In this document: piece by piece, positions 18,994 through 27,861 of the stretch | How positions within the stretch are numbered: position 1 is the stretch's first letter | Layout of the letters: each line of letters opens with the position of its first letter | Source of the DNA: Bacteroidales bacterium | Lineage (GTDB): Bacteria > Bacteroidota > Bacteroidia > Bacteroidales > WCHB1-69 | Reading direction: 5' to 3' | DNA length: 64,000 bases | Assembly (NCBI GenBank): GCA_024686335.1 | Contig: JAILCI010000006.1 | Location: 32,051-96,050, forward strand | Notes under the pieces: generated by a model | The model's input: the letters and a program-made list of their open reading frames with translations, nothing else | What the model was told of the DNA's origin: nothing | Databases searched by the model: none | Program-made: the position numbers and the translations under genes

Positions 18994-19596
18994 ATGGCTG
19001 AAAATTACGATTCAAACAATGAGCAAAAGGGATTCTTCCAAAAATTTTTGGATTTATTCAAAACAAAATCAAAAGTGGTGGCCGATAAGGTAGAAGACAC
19101 CGTACAAGATGTCAAAAATTCCGAATTTGGTGCAAAAGTAGCTAATGCTGCTGAGAATGTCCGCGACAAAGCCAAAGATGTGGTTGAAGATGTCAAAAAT
19201 TCCGAATTTGCCGGAAAAGTAGCCGACGTTGCAGAGAATGTCCGCGACAAAGCTAAAGATGTAGTCGAAGACATCAAGGACAGCAAATTTGCTGACAAAG
19301 TTGAGGACGTTGCCGACAAAGCTAAGGGAATGGGCGGCAAAGCTCTCGAAAAACTTGGAACATTGGCAAATCTTCCAGTGTTGATTAACGCTGGTAAGAA
19401 GCTTCAAGAGTCTGCTGAAGATACTACTGAGAAAGAGAATCTTCTCAAAGCTCTTGATGCCAAGGTGGCAACTATCCTTGAAGATGGCGTTATCACTCCA
19501 GAAGAGGAGACTGCTCTTACGGAAGAAGCCAAGGCTATCGGTATCGATGTCGATGAATTCCTGACAGAAGTCCGTGGAAGATTGACTGCTAAATAG
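18994..19596 (+). CDS. Repeat-rich amphipathic (LEA-like) protein
   Basis: 200 aa, no signal peptide. Residues about 39-119 are three 27-aa units encoded by an 81-bp DNA repeat (units begin at 19108, 19189 and 19270) with the pattern NSEF-KVA-AENVRDKAKDVVEDVK. They should form charged amphipathic helices, as in late-embryogenesis-abundant or apolipoprotein-like proteins. The C-terminal part (LLKALDAKVATILEDG then VITPEEETAL) looks like a small helical domain also seen at the end of other Bacteroidota proteins. A stress or membrane-stabilising role is only an inference. The -7 box TACTTTTG is at 18960-18967 and a strong terminator follows. Confidence 0.75.
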   Translation: MAENYDSNNEQKGFFQKFLDLFKTKSKVVADKVEDTVQDVKNSEFGAKVANAAENVRDKAKDVVEDVKNSEFAGKVADVAENVRDKAKDVVEDIKDSKFADKVEDVADKAKGMGGKALEKLGTLANLPVLINAGKKLQESAEDTTEKENLLKALDAKVATILEDGVITPEEETALTEEAKAIGIDVDEFLTEVRGRLTAK

Positions 19597-19636
19597 CAAC
19601 TCACTTTTTGACGAATTATTCGTCTTTTGCATTAAA

Positions 19637-19675
19637 AAACGCAATGATGATTGGATTTCATCATTGCGTTTTTTT
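19637..19675 (+). terminator. Terminator after the LEA-like gene
   Basis: AACGCAATGATGA (19638-19650) pairs perfectly with TCATCATTGCGTT (19658-19670), with A before and T after, so it can work in both directions. Confidence 0.9.
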
Positions 19676-19682
19676 AGGTAGG

Positions 19683-19707
19683 GTCGATGCGTGCATCGTG
19701 CATCGAC
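19683..19707. repeat. REP-like imperfect palindrome
   Basis: GTCGATGC (19683-19690) pairs with GCATCGAC (19700-19707), preceded by GTAGG. It resembles the GTAG-opening palindromes at 12967 and 63812. Confidence 0.6.
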
Positions 19708-19758
19708 AGAGTTGGAATTACTTGATGCTTGTTACATTCTTCTTTGAGCTTATTTTCA

Positions 19759-20484
19759 TTAGTCCTCTTTAACAATCGGATAAAGTTCGACGAATTCGCC
19801 TTGATGAATGCGACCGTCATTGATCAATTCGGCCATTTTTGCACCGACGGTTTCAATATCATGGAAACCTGGAAGCGCCATGTTACCATTCAGGTCGGTA
19901 GTTGTCGGACCAGGATGTACAGAGAAGATCTCCAGTGGCGTGCCTTTCTGCTGGAATTCCATTGCCATCACGCCCATCATAGCGTTCTGTGCAGCCTTGC
20001 TCGTTACATAGGCTAGTGGGTGCCAGTAAGGACTGATTTCCGATGGAACGGTGACGTTGACAATTCTCCCATGGTTTTTCTCCAATAGAGGCATAAGCGC
20101 TTGCGTGAGCATGAAAGTCCCAATGAAGTTTACCTCTACTGTCTCACGGATATCACATAGTTCGGTGTGACCGCTGTCAACAGACATGTCGCCAGGTATG
20201 CCGGCATTGTTTACTAGCAGAGTCAATTCCGGATATTTCTCATTTACCTCTTTGGCTGCCTGCTGAAGGGTGGACTCGTCTGCCAATTCGACATTTACCC
20301 AACCGGCAACATCGATTCCGATCGATTGCAGTTCTTTAATTGCTTTTTCTGCCCGTTCAGGACAACGCGCGCCTATTATAATACGCCAGCCACTAAGTCC
20401 TAGATGTTTGGCAATGCCAAATCCGATGCCTTTGTTGGCACCAGTTACTAATGCAGTCTTTTTCATCTTCTTGAAAGTTAACAT
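19759..20484 (-). CDS. Short-chain dehydrogenase/reductase
   Basis: 241 aa from the ATG at 20484. Classical SDR features are the dinucleotide motif TGANKGIGFG near the N terminus, NNAGIPG, and the active-site YVTSK. It should be an NAD(P)H-dependent oxidoreductase of the cytoplasm; the substrate cannot be read from sequence. A longer frame opens with TTG inside the -7 box TATTTTTG (20503-20510) and is rejected. A second in-frame ATG at 20466 gives MKKTALVTGANKG and is also possible. Confidence 0.88.
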   Translation of the reverse strand: MLTFKKMKKTALVTGANKGIGFGIAKHLGLSGWRIIIGARCPERAEKAIKELQSIGIDVAGWVNVELADESTLQQAAKEVNEKYPELTLLVNNAGIPGDMSVDSGHTELCDIRETVEVNFIGTFMLTQALMPLLEKNHGRIVNVTVPSEISPYWHPLAYVTSKAAQNAMMGVMAMEFQQKGTPLEIFSVHPGPTTTDLNGNMALPGFHDIETVGAKMAELINDGRIHQGEFVELYPIVKED

Positions 20485-20551
20485 TATGTGTTTTTTAATT
20501 GGCAAAAATACATTTTTTCATAAAGATGAGGAAGACTAATTTAAAAGCAGA

Positions 20552-21853
20552 TTACTTTGCAGAGGGCCCTTTATATTCATCATCAAAATAGGAAAAGAAC
20601 TGTCGAACTTTCTCTTCCATCGCTGAGTATTCCGGATCCACCTCTCTTAAAAAATCGGGCCTCTTTTCGATCAGGTGTTTTTTCCATTCAGATGCATTTA
20701 AGATATGGGTATATTCCTCCTCGAGTTTAGGGTAGCCCAGCATTTCCACGTTGATTTTCTCATAAATATCAATGAGCCATTGAAGCAGTTCGTTAGCAAC
20801 CTGCTCGGCTGTGTCATGTACGGTGTAGAATAATAATTTTCTGTCCAGCTCATAAAATCGGAGAATGGGATCTGCAAGGTCCATCTGCCCCATAGTCCAA
20901 AGGATGAATTTAACCTGAGAAAATGAAAATAGAGACTGTGTTGTGTGGTTGACCTCCTCACCGTTTATTCCGAGCAGGTGGAAATAGATTAAAAGATAGT
21001 ATCCGCGAATATTCTGAAAATCGTTAAACGGTACTGGAAACATTAACTCTTCGATCACGTGATTGAAAAAAAAGTCGGTGGACAACATCCCGTTTTTATC
21101 CAGAGTAAAATTATCCCAGGGGGTAGAGAGGCGATGTCTTTCATTGTTTCTTTCTCCGCGTGTCAGGATGCACTCCACTTCTGATGCAATGCCTTGATAT
21201 AGAATTGTTTCAAGTTCATCTTGATGCTCGGTCAGTTTTAGATTCAGGATAGTCCGTACCTTCTCCATGGGCACGAGGTCGTCCAATTTTCTCATTTCCG
21301 GACGGATATTCCAAAGGCGTTGTCTAACCCAGTGTTGTCCAACCAGTTGCGCCAGTATCTCACTCCGCTGCTCAACAATATCGTCAGAAAGATGGTACAT
21401 GATGATCTTAGCGCATTCCTCATCGTGAAGCTGGTCGAAAAGATCTACTATCTCTTTCTCATATTCTGGATGCCATTCGTGTTTGAGTTTGCGACATGCC
21501 CACGTTCTTTCTTGCTTAGGTTGGTGGAGCATCAGTTTGACGATCCTTTTCTGGTCGTTCGCACTCACTTTCGGGTAGTAGTCCATAAGTCTTGAGCGCA
21601 ACCAGCATTTTTGTTTGCAATCTGGAGATTCCAGTTCTTGGATGTATTTGTTGATTTTTTTATGCAGAAACTGCCTGTATTTGGCTTGAATCTTTCGTTT
21701 TTCAACGATAGAATACAGAAAAGGATGATTTTCTATCAATTTAAAAAGTTCCTTGTCTGGTAATGTGTTCGCCAGGTCGTACCACAATGCATTTTTGTTT
21801 AAATACATCCAATCTTCCCGGATTTTCTCCATTTTTTGAATAATTGTTTCCAT
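20552..21853 (-). CDS. Hypothetical protein, all-helical
   Basis: 433 aa, METIIQKMEKIREDW..., not recognised. No signal peptide, no membrane segment; it is rich in charged and aromatic residues, and the sequence reads as helical repeats with a C-terminal KRPDFLREVDPEYSAMEEKV segment. The start at 21853 is chosen because the -7 box TATCTTTG lies at 21897-21904, directly before the upstream ATG, so transcription starts inside the longer frame. It stands alone between an SDR and a barrel protein. No function is proposed. Confidence 0.6.
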   Translation of the reverse strand: METIIQKMEKIREDWMYLNKNALWYDLANTLPDKELFKLIENHPFLYSIVEKRKIQAKYRQFLHKKINKYIQELESPDCKQKCWLRSRLMDYYPKVSANDQKRIVKLMLHQPKQERTWACRKLKHEWHPEYEKEIVDLFDQLHDEECAKIIMYHLSDDIVEQRSEILAQLVGQHWVRQRLWNIRPEMRKLDDLVPMEKVRTILNLKLTEHQDELETILYQGIASEVECILTRGERNNERHRLSTPWDNFTLDKNGMLSTDFFFNHVIEELMFPVPFNDFQNIRGYYLLIYFHLLGINGEEVNHTTQSLFSFSQVKFILWTMGQMDLADPILRFYELDRKLLFYTVHDTAEQVANELLQWLIDIYEKINVEMLGYPKLEEEYTHILNASEWKKHLIEKRPDFLREVDPEYSAMEEKVRQFFSYFDDEYKGPSAK

Positions 21854-22128
21854 ATTAGCTGATTTACAGTTGTTTAGGTTGAAAATATTGGTCATGCAAA
21901 GATATGCTTTTTATTTGAAAAAGTCCCCAAAAGAGAGCTTAGATTGAAAATTTTGTTTTAAATGGTTGGTTGATAGTACTTTTGTTGCAGATGGCTATAA
22001 AAGGCCGATGTGACATCAGTCACCGCATTTATTAGAATTCATAACATTTTTCTACCTTTGCATCCTGTTTTATTAGATTATTTTATTTTATATCGATTTT
22101 TAAATCAAACAATTATAATAAATCCATT

Positions 22129-22650
22129 ATGAAAAAGATTAACATTATTATGCTGTTCGTTGCTATTTTTATGGTATCATTGTCACAGGTAAATGCGCAG
22201 GCTCCCTATAAAAATGGTATAGGTGTCACACTTGGTACCACGCAAGCCTTGTCATATAAGACTTTTCCCACCAATCATTTTGCCATCCAGATTGATTTGG
22301 GTACTAAATATTGCTATGTCTATGGCACACATCTCTGGTCTGCGGAATTGGCTCCCAATTTCATGTATCAAGGTCGTCTTGCAGGAAATCTTTATGGTTT
22401 TGTGGGCGCCGGTGGAAGTGTTGGCTATACCTGGAAAAATTATTCATATTTTGACAACTATGGGGAGACCTCAAGTAACCACAATGCCAAGGCTGGCTTG
22501 AACGGCTTCTTCGGACTGGAATACAAGTTCGGGGCTCCGGTTGCGTTGCAGTTAGACTTCCGTCCAGGATACCGCTGTGTCTTCAACAGATATTTTGCTG
22601 AACATATTTTCGACTGGGGACTTAACTTTGGGGTTCGCTATACCTTCTAA
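22129..22650 (+). CDS. Small outer-membrane beta-barrel protein
   Basis: 173 aa with signal peptide ending VNAQ (about residue 24) and alternating hydrophobic/aromatic strands ending in FGVRYTF, a C-terminal aromatic as in OmpA-type 8-stranded barrels. Function unknown. The -7 box TACCTTTG is at 22053-22060. Confidence 0.75.
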   Translation: MKKINIIMLFVAIFMVSLSQVNAQAPYKNGIGVTLGTTQALSYKTFPTNHFAIQIDLGTKYCYVYGTHLWSAELAPNFMYQGRLAGNLYGFVGAGGSVGYTWKNYSYFDNYGETSSNHNAKAGLNGFFGLEYKFGAPVALQLDFRPGYRCVFNRYFAEHIFDWGLNFGVRYTF

Positions 22651-22658
22651 GGATACTT

Positions 22659-23093
22659 TTACATCACCACATGGATGATTCCTGCTACTGCCATGTATCG
22701 TAAGCCTTTGCCTATGAACATGAATAGGGTGGTAGGGACTACGCGGGTACGGACTAGTCCGAGGCATAGTGCGATGACGTCGCCGATGCCAGGTAACCAA
22801 GCCAGTATCGCTGCCAATGAACCATATTTTTCAACTTTAGTGTGCGCTTTAGCTAGTGTTTCCTCCTTGACTTTCAGGTACTTTTCTATCCAAGACCATT
22901 TGCAGAGCCAGCCCAGTAGATAGCAGGTCATGCCGCCAATAGTGTTGCCGGTAGTGGCAACCAAAACAACAGTCCACGGCGAGTAGTCGAGCAATAACGC
23001 GCCACTCACCAAAGCCTCCGATGAGAAGGGAATTATCGTCGCCGACAGCAGGCAACCGAGAAAAAGTCCGAACAGTCCGAGATTTTCTAGCAT
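22659..23093 (-). CDS. YqaA-family inner-membrane protein (DedA/VTT-like)
   Basis: 144 aa with several membrane segments and the SNARE-associated/VTT core: LSATIIPFSSEALVSG, GNTIGGMTCYLLG, and LAWLPGIGDVIALCLGL near the C-terminal half. It is the short YqaA version of the DedA superfamily, members of which act in lipid flipping or envelope homeostasis; the role of YqaA is not established. The -7 box TATTTTTG is at 23111-23118. Confidence 0.85.
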   Translation of the reverse strand: MLENLGLFGLFLGCLLSATIIPFSSEALVSGALLLDYSPWTVVLVATTGNTIGGMTCYLLGWLCKWSWIEKYLKVKEETLAKAHTKVEKYGSLAAILAWLPGIGDVIALCLGLVRTRVVPTTLFMFIGKGLRYMAVAGIIHVVM

Positions 23094-23274
23094 GTTAGAT
23101 TATTGTATTGCAAAAATAAACAAATATTGTCATAATAGAGAGTTTTATTCCATCAGATATGCTTGTTTCTAAAACATAATTGCACATTCTAACTATCAAT
23201 TATCAACTATCAATTATCAAATCATTTGCGTACTGTTTTTTTATCTATTTTTGCCGTCATAAAACAATTTGGTC

Positions 23275-23856
23275 ATGAAGTTCTATCGCTTTCTAATGTG
23301 GCTCTTCCGTTTTCGTCCGGTAGGCTATGAGCAGTTACCTGTCAAAAAGTGCGTTATCCTGATGGCACCTCACACCAGCATCATTGATTTCTTCTATGGA
23401 ATGATCTGTATTCGCTGGCTGCGTCTCAAGATGGCTATGGTCATGAAGAAGGAGTTTTTTGTATTTCCCATAAAGGGTTTTCTGAAACGTATTGGATGTG
23501 TCCCCGTTGACCGCAAACATGCCAACAACTTTGTCAATTATGCTGTCGACCTTATCAAAAATCGTGAGGAGGTAGCCTTCTTAATTTGTCCAGAGGGCAC
23601 TCGTAAGCGTGTAGAGAATTGGAAGAAGGGTTTTTACCATATAGCCATGGGTGCGGGAGTGCCTATCTTCTGTAGTCATATCGACTACGTGAGCCGTACG
23701 ATGGGCGTTGGTAAAATTATCTATCCTACAGGTGATTACGAAAAAGATTTTGAAGAGATTCAGCACTATTATGAGGGTATGAGAGGTTGGAGAAAGGGGT
23801 TTTTCAACTTGGAGGACAAGCCTTACTCACATCCGGAGTGGCTTAAGAAAAAGTAA
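23275..23856 (+). CDS. 1-acyl-glycerol-3-phosphate acyltransferase-like (PlsC family)
   Basis: 193 aa with the acyltransferase motifs HTSIID (HX4D) near residue 34, and CPEGTRKR with a KKGFYHIA block after it. It transfers an acyl chain to a lysophospholipid or related acceptor at the inner membrane. It is shorter than PlsC and has a single N-terminal hydrophobic segment at most, so an alternative acceptor is possible. A frame opening at 23269 with TTG is rejected in favour of ATG at 23275; the -7 box TATTTTTG is at 23246-23253. Confidence 0.85.
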   Translation: MKFYRFLMWLFRFRPVGYEQLPVKKCVILMAPHTSIIDFFYGMICIRWLRLKMAMVMKKEFFVFPIKGFLKRIGCVPVDRKHANNFVNYAVDLIKNREEVAFLICPEGTRKRVENWKKGFYHIAMGAGVPIFCSHIDYVSRTMGVGKIIYPTGDYEKDFEEIQHYYEGMRGWRKGFFNLEDKPYSHPEWLKKK

Positions 23857-24091
23857 TTGTTTATTAAGCTATTAAATTTATTAATCTATTAAACTATAAG
23901 ATAAACAGTTAGGTTTATTAGTGCGTGTTTTGAACGCATCTTGCAACAATTTTTTATACTAGTTTGTCGTTACATTCCTGTAATTGCCTATTACCGAAAA
24001 ATGAGTATCTTTGCAACCCAATCAAAGGTACCATTGTTGAATTAGAATAATGGGCTGTATTTTATTATTGTTGAACGAGTTATAAATAATC

Positions 24092-25186
24092 ATGCTCAAC
24101 CCGAATTATTATTGCGTCATTATGGCCGGCGGCATTGGTGCACGTTTCTGGCCCATGAGTTCAAGCGCACTCCCTAAACAATTTCTTGACATCTTTGGTG
24201 AAGGCGTCACAATGATTCAGAAGACCTTCAATCGATTTGTCCAAGTATGTCCTCCCGAGAACATATACGTTGTAACAAGTAAAGCCTATAAACAGTTGGT
24301 TCAGGAACAACTGCCTCTTATCTCCGAGGATCGTATTCTTTTGGAACCCTATCGTAGAAATACTGCTCCCTGTATTGCCTATGCCAACTATAAGATAAAA
24401 TCCAAAAACCCGAACGCAGTTATCGTCGTTTCTCCTTCCGATCATCTCATCATGAAAGAGGATGTCTTTAAGGATGTGATTTTGAAGGGTATGCAAGCTG
24501 TGAGCGAGGATAATTGTCTGCTCACTATCGGTATTCGTCCCTCTTCTCCGAATACAGGTTACGGATATATTCAATATGATGAGGAGCGTGTCTCTCCCAC
24601 CAACCCTTCCATTTATGAGGTGAAGACATTTACCGAGAAACCTGCATTGGAGATGGCCAAGAGTTTTCTCGAAAGTGGTGATTTCTTATGGAATGCCGGC
24701 ATCTTTATGTGGTCACTATCAACAATCCAGCACTCTTTTGAGGAATTTCTTCCTGACGTGAATAATCTTTTCAAAGAGGGCGAGGGATTGTATAATACTC
24801 CAGAAGAGGAGGCTTTCATAGAACGGATCTATCAAGAGTGCCATAGCATCTCTATCGATTATGGTATCATGGAGAAGGCTAACAACGTACGTGTGTTTGC
24901 TGCCAATTTTGGCTGGTCCGATGTGGGTACATGGGGATCCTTGTATGAATTGAGCAAGAAAGACGCTGAGTTGAATTGCGTGAAGGGTGCTCGCGTTCGT
25001 CTCTATGACTCCACTAAGTGCATCGTTCAGATGTCAGACAAAAAAGTGGCTGTTATAGAAGGCTTGGAAGACTATATCGTGGTGGATACGGATGATGTAC
25101 TGTTGATCTGCAAGAAGTCCGATGAACAGCAAATCCGTCAGTTTGTCACGGATGTGCAGGCCGACTTCGGCAACAAGTACATATAG
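24092..25186 (+). CDS. manC: Mannose-1-phosphate guanylyltransferase
   Basis: 364 aa nucleotidyltransferase making GDP-mannose from mannose-1-phosphate and GTP. The signature VIMAGGIGARFWPMS near residue 10 and the FTEKP and WNAGIFMW motifs are diagnostic. It lacks the C-terminal isomerase domain of bifunctional enzymes. GDP-mannose feeds surface polysaccharide or GDP-fucose synthesis. The TonB receptor follows 9 nt later, so they are probably co-transcribed. The -7 box TATCTTTG at 24006-24013 gives a leader of about 70 nt. Confidence 0.94.
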   Translation: MLNPNYYCVIMAGGIGARFWPMSSSALPKQFLDIFGEGVTMIQKTFNRFVQVCPPENIYVVTSKAYKQLVQEQLPLISEDRILLEPYRRNTAPCIAYANYKIKSKNPNAVIVVSPSDHLIMKEDVFKDVILKGMQAVSEDNCLLTIGIRPSSPNTGYGYIQYDEERVSPTNPSIYEVKTFTEKPALEMAKSFLESGDFLWNAGIFMWSLSTIQHSFEEFLPDVNNLFKEGEGLYNTPEEEAFIERIYQECHSISIDYGIMEKANNVRVFAANFGWSDVGTWGSLYELSKKDAELNCVKGARVRLYDSTKCIVQMSDKKVAVIEGLEDYIVVDTDDVLLICKKSDEQQIRQFVTDVQADFGNKYI

Positions 25187-25195
25187 TAAACTGTT

Positions 25196-27274
25196 ATGCG
25201 ACATCTCTTTCAGCATCGGCTTCTGGCTGTTCTGATTCTCTTTTTGTGTTTGTTTTTTCTGAAACCAGATGGATATGCACAACAAGATACTGCACAGTCT
25301 ATGCAACTGAAAGAGGTGCTCATACAGGGTTATGGCGAAAACAAGCCTCTGGTTACCTTCTCTACCGCTGCCGTGCAGACTCTTTCCACTAAGGAGATCA
25401 AGCTTCTCCCGACATTACAACTTTCTGATGCTTTGAAATATATGTCAGGTGTGGTCATTAAGGACTATGGCGGCATTGGTGGGCTGAAGACAGTCTCCGT
25501 GCGCGGGTTGGGCTCGCAGCATACAGGCGTCCTCTATGATGGTATCCCCCTCACCGATTGTCAGACCGGTCAGATTGACTTGGGCAAGCTCTCGCTAGAG
25601 AATCTTAGTTCTATAGAGTTGACGGTGGGTACAGATGAACATGTGCTCATGCCGGCTCGTGCTCATTCGTATAGCAATTTGGTTAAACTCAGTACTTTCC
25701 ATACATTGCCGTTGAAGCCTGTCCAACTGAAAGCCTCTTTTACGGTGGGTTCATACGGTTTCTATTCTCCTTCGGTACAGTTTACCAATTTGATAAAAAG
25801 CAAAAAGCAGACACAGCGCTATCTGTTGTGGAATGTCAATGCTATGTTCATGAATTCAGAGGGTAATTACCCCTATATTCTTCATTATGGCGGTGTTAAC
25901 GATAGCATCTCTCATGAAGTGCGTCAGAATACCGATATTACAACACTCTCTGCTGAGGTAAATGCGTTGTTGCAATTGAGGCAGGGCGAGCAGCTCTCGT
26001 TCAAGGGATATTATTACGGTTCCGACCGCGGTCTGCCCAATGCGACGATCTTCTATAACCTTAACGCCCGCCAGCGGTTGACTAACCGCAACGGTTTTGG
26101 GCAGATGAGTTACCGGAAATTGTTTGACAGTCGCTGGAGTTATCTTCTCAATGCGAAGTTCAATTACGATTACACGCATTATGTGGATCCGGACTACTTG
26201 AATGCTGCACATCTATTGGATAACACCTACGAGCAATATGAGGGATACATTTCCAATGCTGTCACTTTTGCTCCATTGCATAGCAAAGAGGAACTGGGTG
26301 AGGCCACGCGCCGTCATGACGTGATCATAGGACTTGCCAACGATCTATTTTACAATCAGTTGGAGTCTGATAATATCGACTACAAGCACCCAACCCGTTT
26401 TACCTCTCTAACGGCTTTATCTGCTCGTTATGACAATCGCAAGGTTACCATCAACGGTAATTTGCTTTTCACTACGGTCAACAATATGGCGCAAGATACG
26501 GCTGTTGGTAAAACATTTTTGCACTTGTCACCCGCGCTAAGTGTTTCTTGGCGCATTCATAAGTACGTGCAGATGAGAGTTTTCTATAAGGATATCTTTC
26601 GCATGCCTACTTTCAATGACCTCTATTATCGAGAGGTGGGTAATCTTAGGTTGAAACCGGAGAAGACGCAGCAGTGGGATCTCGGGTTCATTATGGAGAC
26701 TCCGCATCTGTGGGGCGGTGCTTTCCATCTTGCTGCTACGATGGATGCATACTATAATATTGTAAGGGACAAGATTGTCGCCTTTCCCACGCGCAACCTC
26801 TTCTATTGGAGTATGCTCAACTATGGGAAGGTGCACATTGCGGGTGCAGAGCTCAACATCAAGACTGTCTACACCTTTCATCGCGATTGCCATCTGATTG
26901 TCAACGGCAACTGCACCTTCCAGCATGCCGTGGATAGAACCTCTGTTGATTCTCCAACATATGGGCATCAGATTCCCTATACTCCGCGTTGGTCTGGGTC
27001 TGTGTCGGCCACTGTACAACTGCATTTTGTCAGTGTCACCTATGCGGTGATGATAGGCGGGAAGCGTTATGCGTTGGGGGAGAATATTCCTGCCAATATG
27101 GTTGCCGGTTATGCTGATCAGAGCATCTCCGTGCAGCATGAGTCCCACATTAAAGATCATACATTAGGATTCAAGTTTGAGTTGTTGAATCTTTCAAATC
27201 AAAACTATGAAATAGTGCGTAACTATCCTATGCAAGGGTCTGGCTTTAGGTTCAAAATGTACTATCAGTTTTAA
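25196..27274 (+). CDS. TonB-dependent outer-membrane receptor
   Basis: 692 aa with signal peptide (to about residue 28), TonB-box region QLKEVLIQGYGENKP and a plug domain including SVRGLGSQHTGVLYDGIPL, then a barrel ending FRFKMYYQF. It belongs to the BtuB-like group without an N-terminal carboxypeptidase-like domain. The substrate is unknown; the 9-nt spacing after manC says only that they share a transcript. Confidence 0.9.
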   Translation: MRHLFQHRLLAVLILFLCLFFLKPDGYAQQDTAQSMQLKEVLIQGYGENKPLVTFSTAAVQTLSTKEIKLLPTLQLSDALKYMSGVVIKDYGGIGGLKTVSVRGLGSQHTGVLYDGIPLTDCQTGQIDLGKLSLENLSSIELTVGTDEHVLMPARAHSYSNLVKLSTFHTLPLKPVQLKASFTVGSYGFYSPSVQFTNLIKSKKQTQRYLLWNVNAMFMNSEGNYPYILHYGGVNDSISHEVRQNTDITTLSAEVNALLQLRQGEQLSFKGYYYGSDRGLPNATIFYNLNARQRLTNRNGFGQMSYRKLFDSRWSYLLNAKFNYDYTHYVDPDYLNAAHLLDNTYEQYEGYISNAVTFAPLHSKEELGEATRRHDVIIGLANDLFYNQLESDNIDYKHPTRFTSLTALSARYDNRKVTINGNLLFTTVNNMAQDTAVGKTFLHLSPALSVSWRIHKYVQMRVFYKDIFRMPTFNDLYYREVGNLRLKPEKTQQWDLGFIMETPHLWGGAFHLAATMDAYYNIVRDKIVAFPTRNLFYWSMLNYGKVHIAGAELNIKTVYTFHRDCHLIVNGNCTFQHAVDRTSVDSPTYGHQIPYTPRWSGSVSATVQLHFVSVTYAVMIGGKRYALGENIPANMVAGYADQSISVQHESHIKDHTLGFKFELLNLSNQNYEIVRNYPMQGSGFRFKMYYQF

Positions 27275-27291
27275 AGTCTTTGTTACACCTT

Positions 27292-27600
27292 TTATTTTGA
27301 AATGTTTTTAGACGGAATGATTCTATCCACAACTACCATGTCTTCAGTAATGTGGAATACGTAATTCCATTTGCGATTGTGTGATAGCATTCTACGGGCT
27401 TTTGGATGTATGTTTTGCAACATCTCGGAGTGGCTCGGCTGATATAGGCTCGCAAAAATCGACAAAGATTGTACTTCTGAGATCAAAACATCAATATAGC
27501 GGTTAGCTCCTTCCCGTGTCATGACCGTTTTGAGAAAATCTAAAAGTTTATCCAGGTCAGACAGGGCAGATTTTTTAATCATGACTTTGTACGTTGTCAT
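27292..27600 (-). CDS. RelE/ParE-family toxin
   Basis: 102 aa, MTTYKVMIKKSALSDLDKLLDFL..., with the RelE/ParE fold pattern: N-terminal strand, two helices, then LSHNRKWNYVFHI and VVVDRIIPSK strands. RelE members cut mRNA on the ribosome and ParE members block gyrase; which applies is not visible. It overlaps the antitoxin gene by 26 nt, typical of a coupled pair. Confidence 0.85.
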   Translation of the reverse strand: MTTYKVMIKKSALSDLDKLLDFLKTVMTREGANRYIDVLISEVQSLSIFASLYQPSHSEMLQNIHPKARRMLSHNRKWNYVFHITEDMVVVDRIIPSKNISK

Positions 27601-27781
27601 AATATTCGTTCACCATGGTTCTTAATTTGCCAAAATATTCCTCCACACTCATAAGGTCGTCCATATTTTCCGAATATGGGTTTGAAACAGCATTTGGACG
27701 TCCTGAATCAGTACGATTGTAATCTACAATAGGCTCGCAAACCTTTGGTTCATTGTCTTCTTGGTCTTTTTTCTTTTTCAT
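27575..27781 (-). CDS. Antitoxin of the RelE/ParE-type pair
   Basis: 68 aa, highly charged (starts MKKKKDQEDNEPK) with a C-terminal helix MSVEEYFGKLRTMVNEYYDN that should wrap the toxin. Such MSVEEYF ends are common in Bacteroidota antitoxins. It precedes the toxin gene and has a -7 box TATATTTG at 27806-27813. The N-terminal region looks disordered and shows no clear DNA-binding fold. Confidence 0.75.
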   Translation of the reverse strand: MKKKKDQEDNEPKVCEPIVDYNRTDSGRPNAVSNPYSENMDDLMSVEEYFGKLRTMVNEYYDNVQSHD

Positions 27782-27861
27782 TGTTTTTGTTTTATTTCAA
27801 GGATGCAAATATACGAAAAATCCAAAGGAGGTGTGTGTTCGCGCGGATTTATTTAAAAAAA

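Noticed and set aside
23191-23222. AT-rich short repeats (CTATCAATTATCAA) before the acyltransferase gene
   Set aside because: Short and degenerate, similar to many AT-rich spacers in this phylum; no structure or protein site could be supported.
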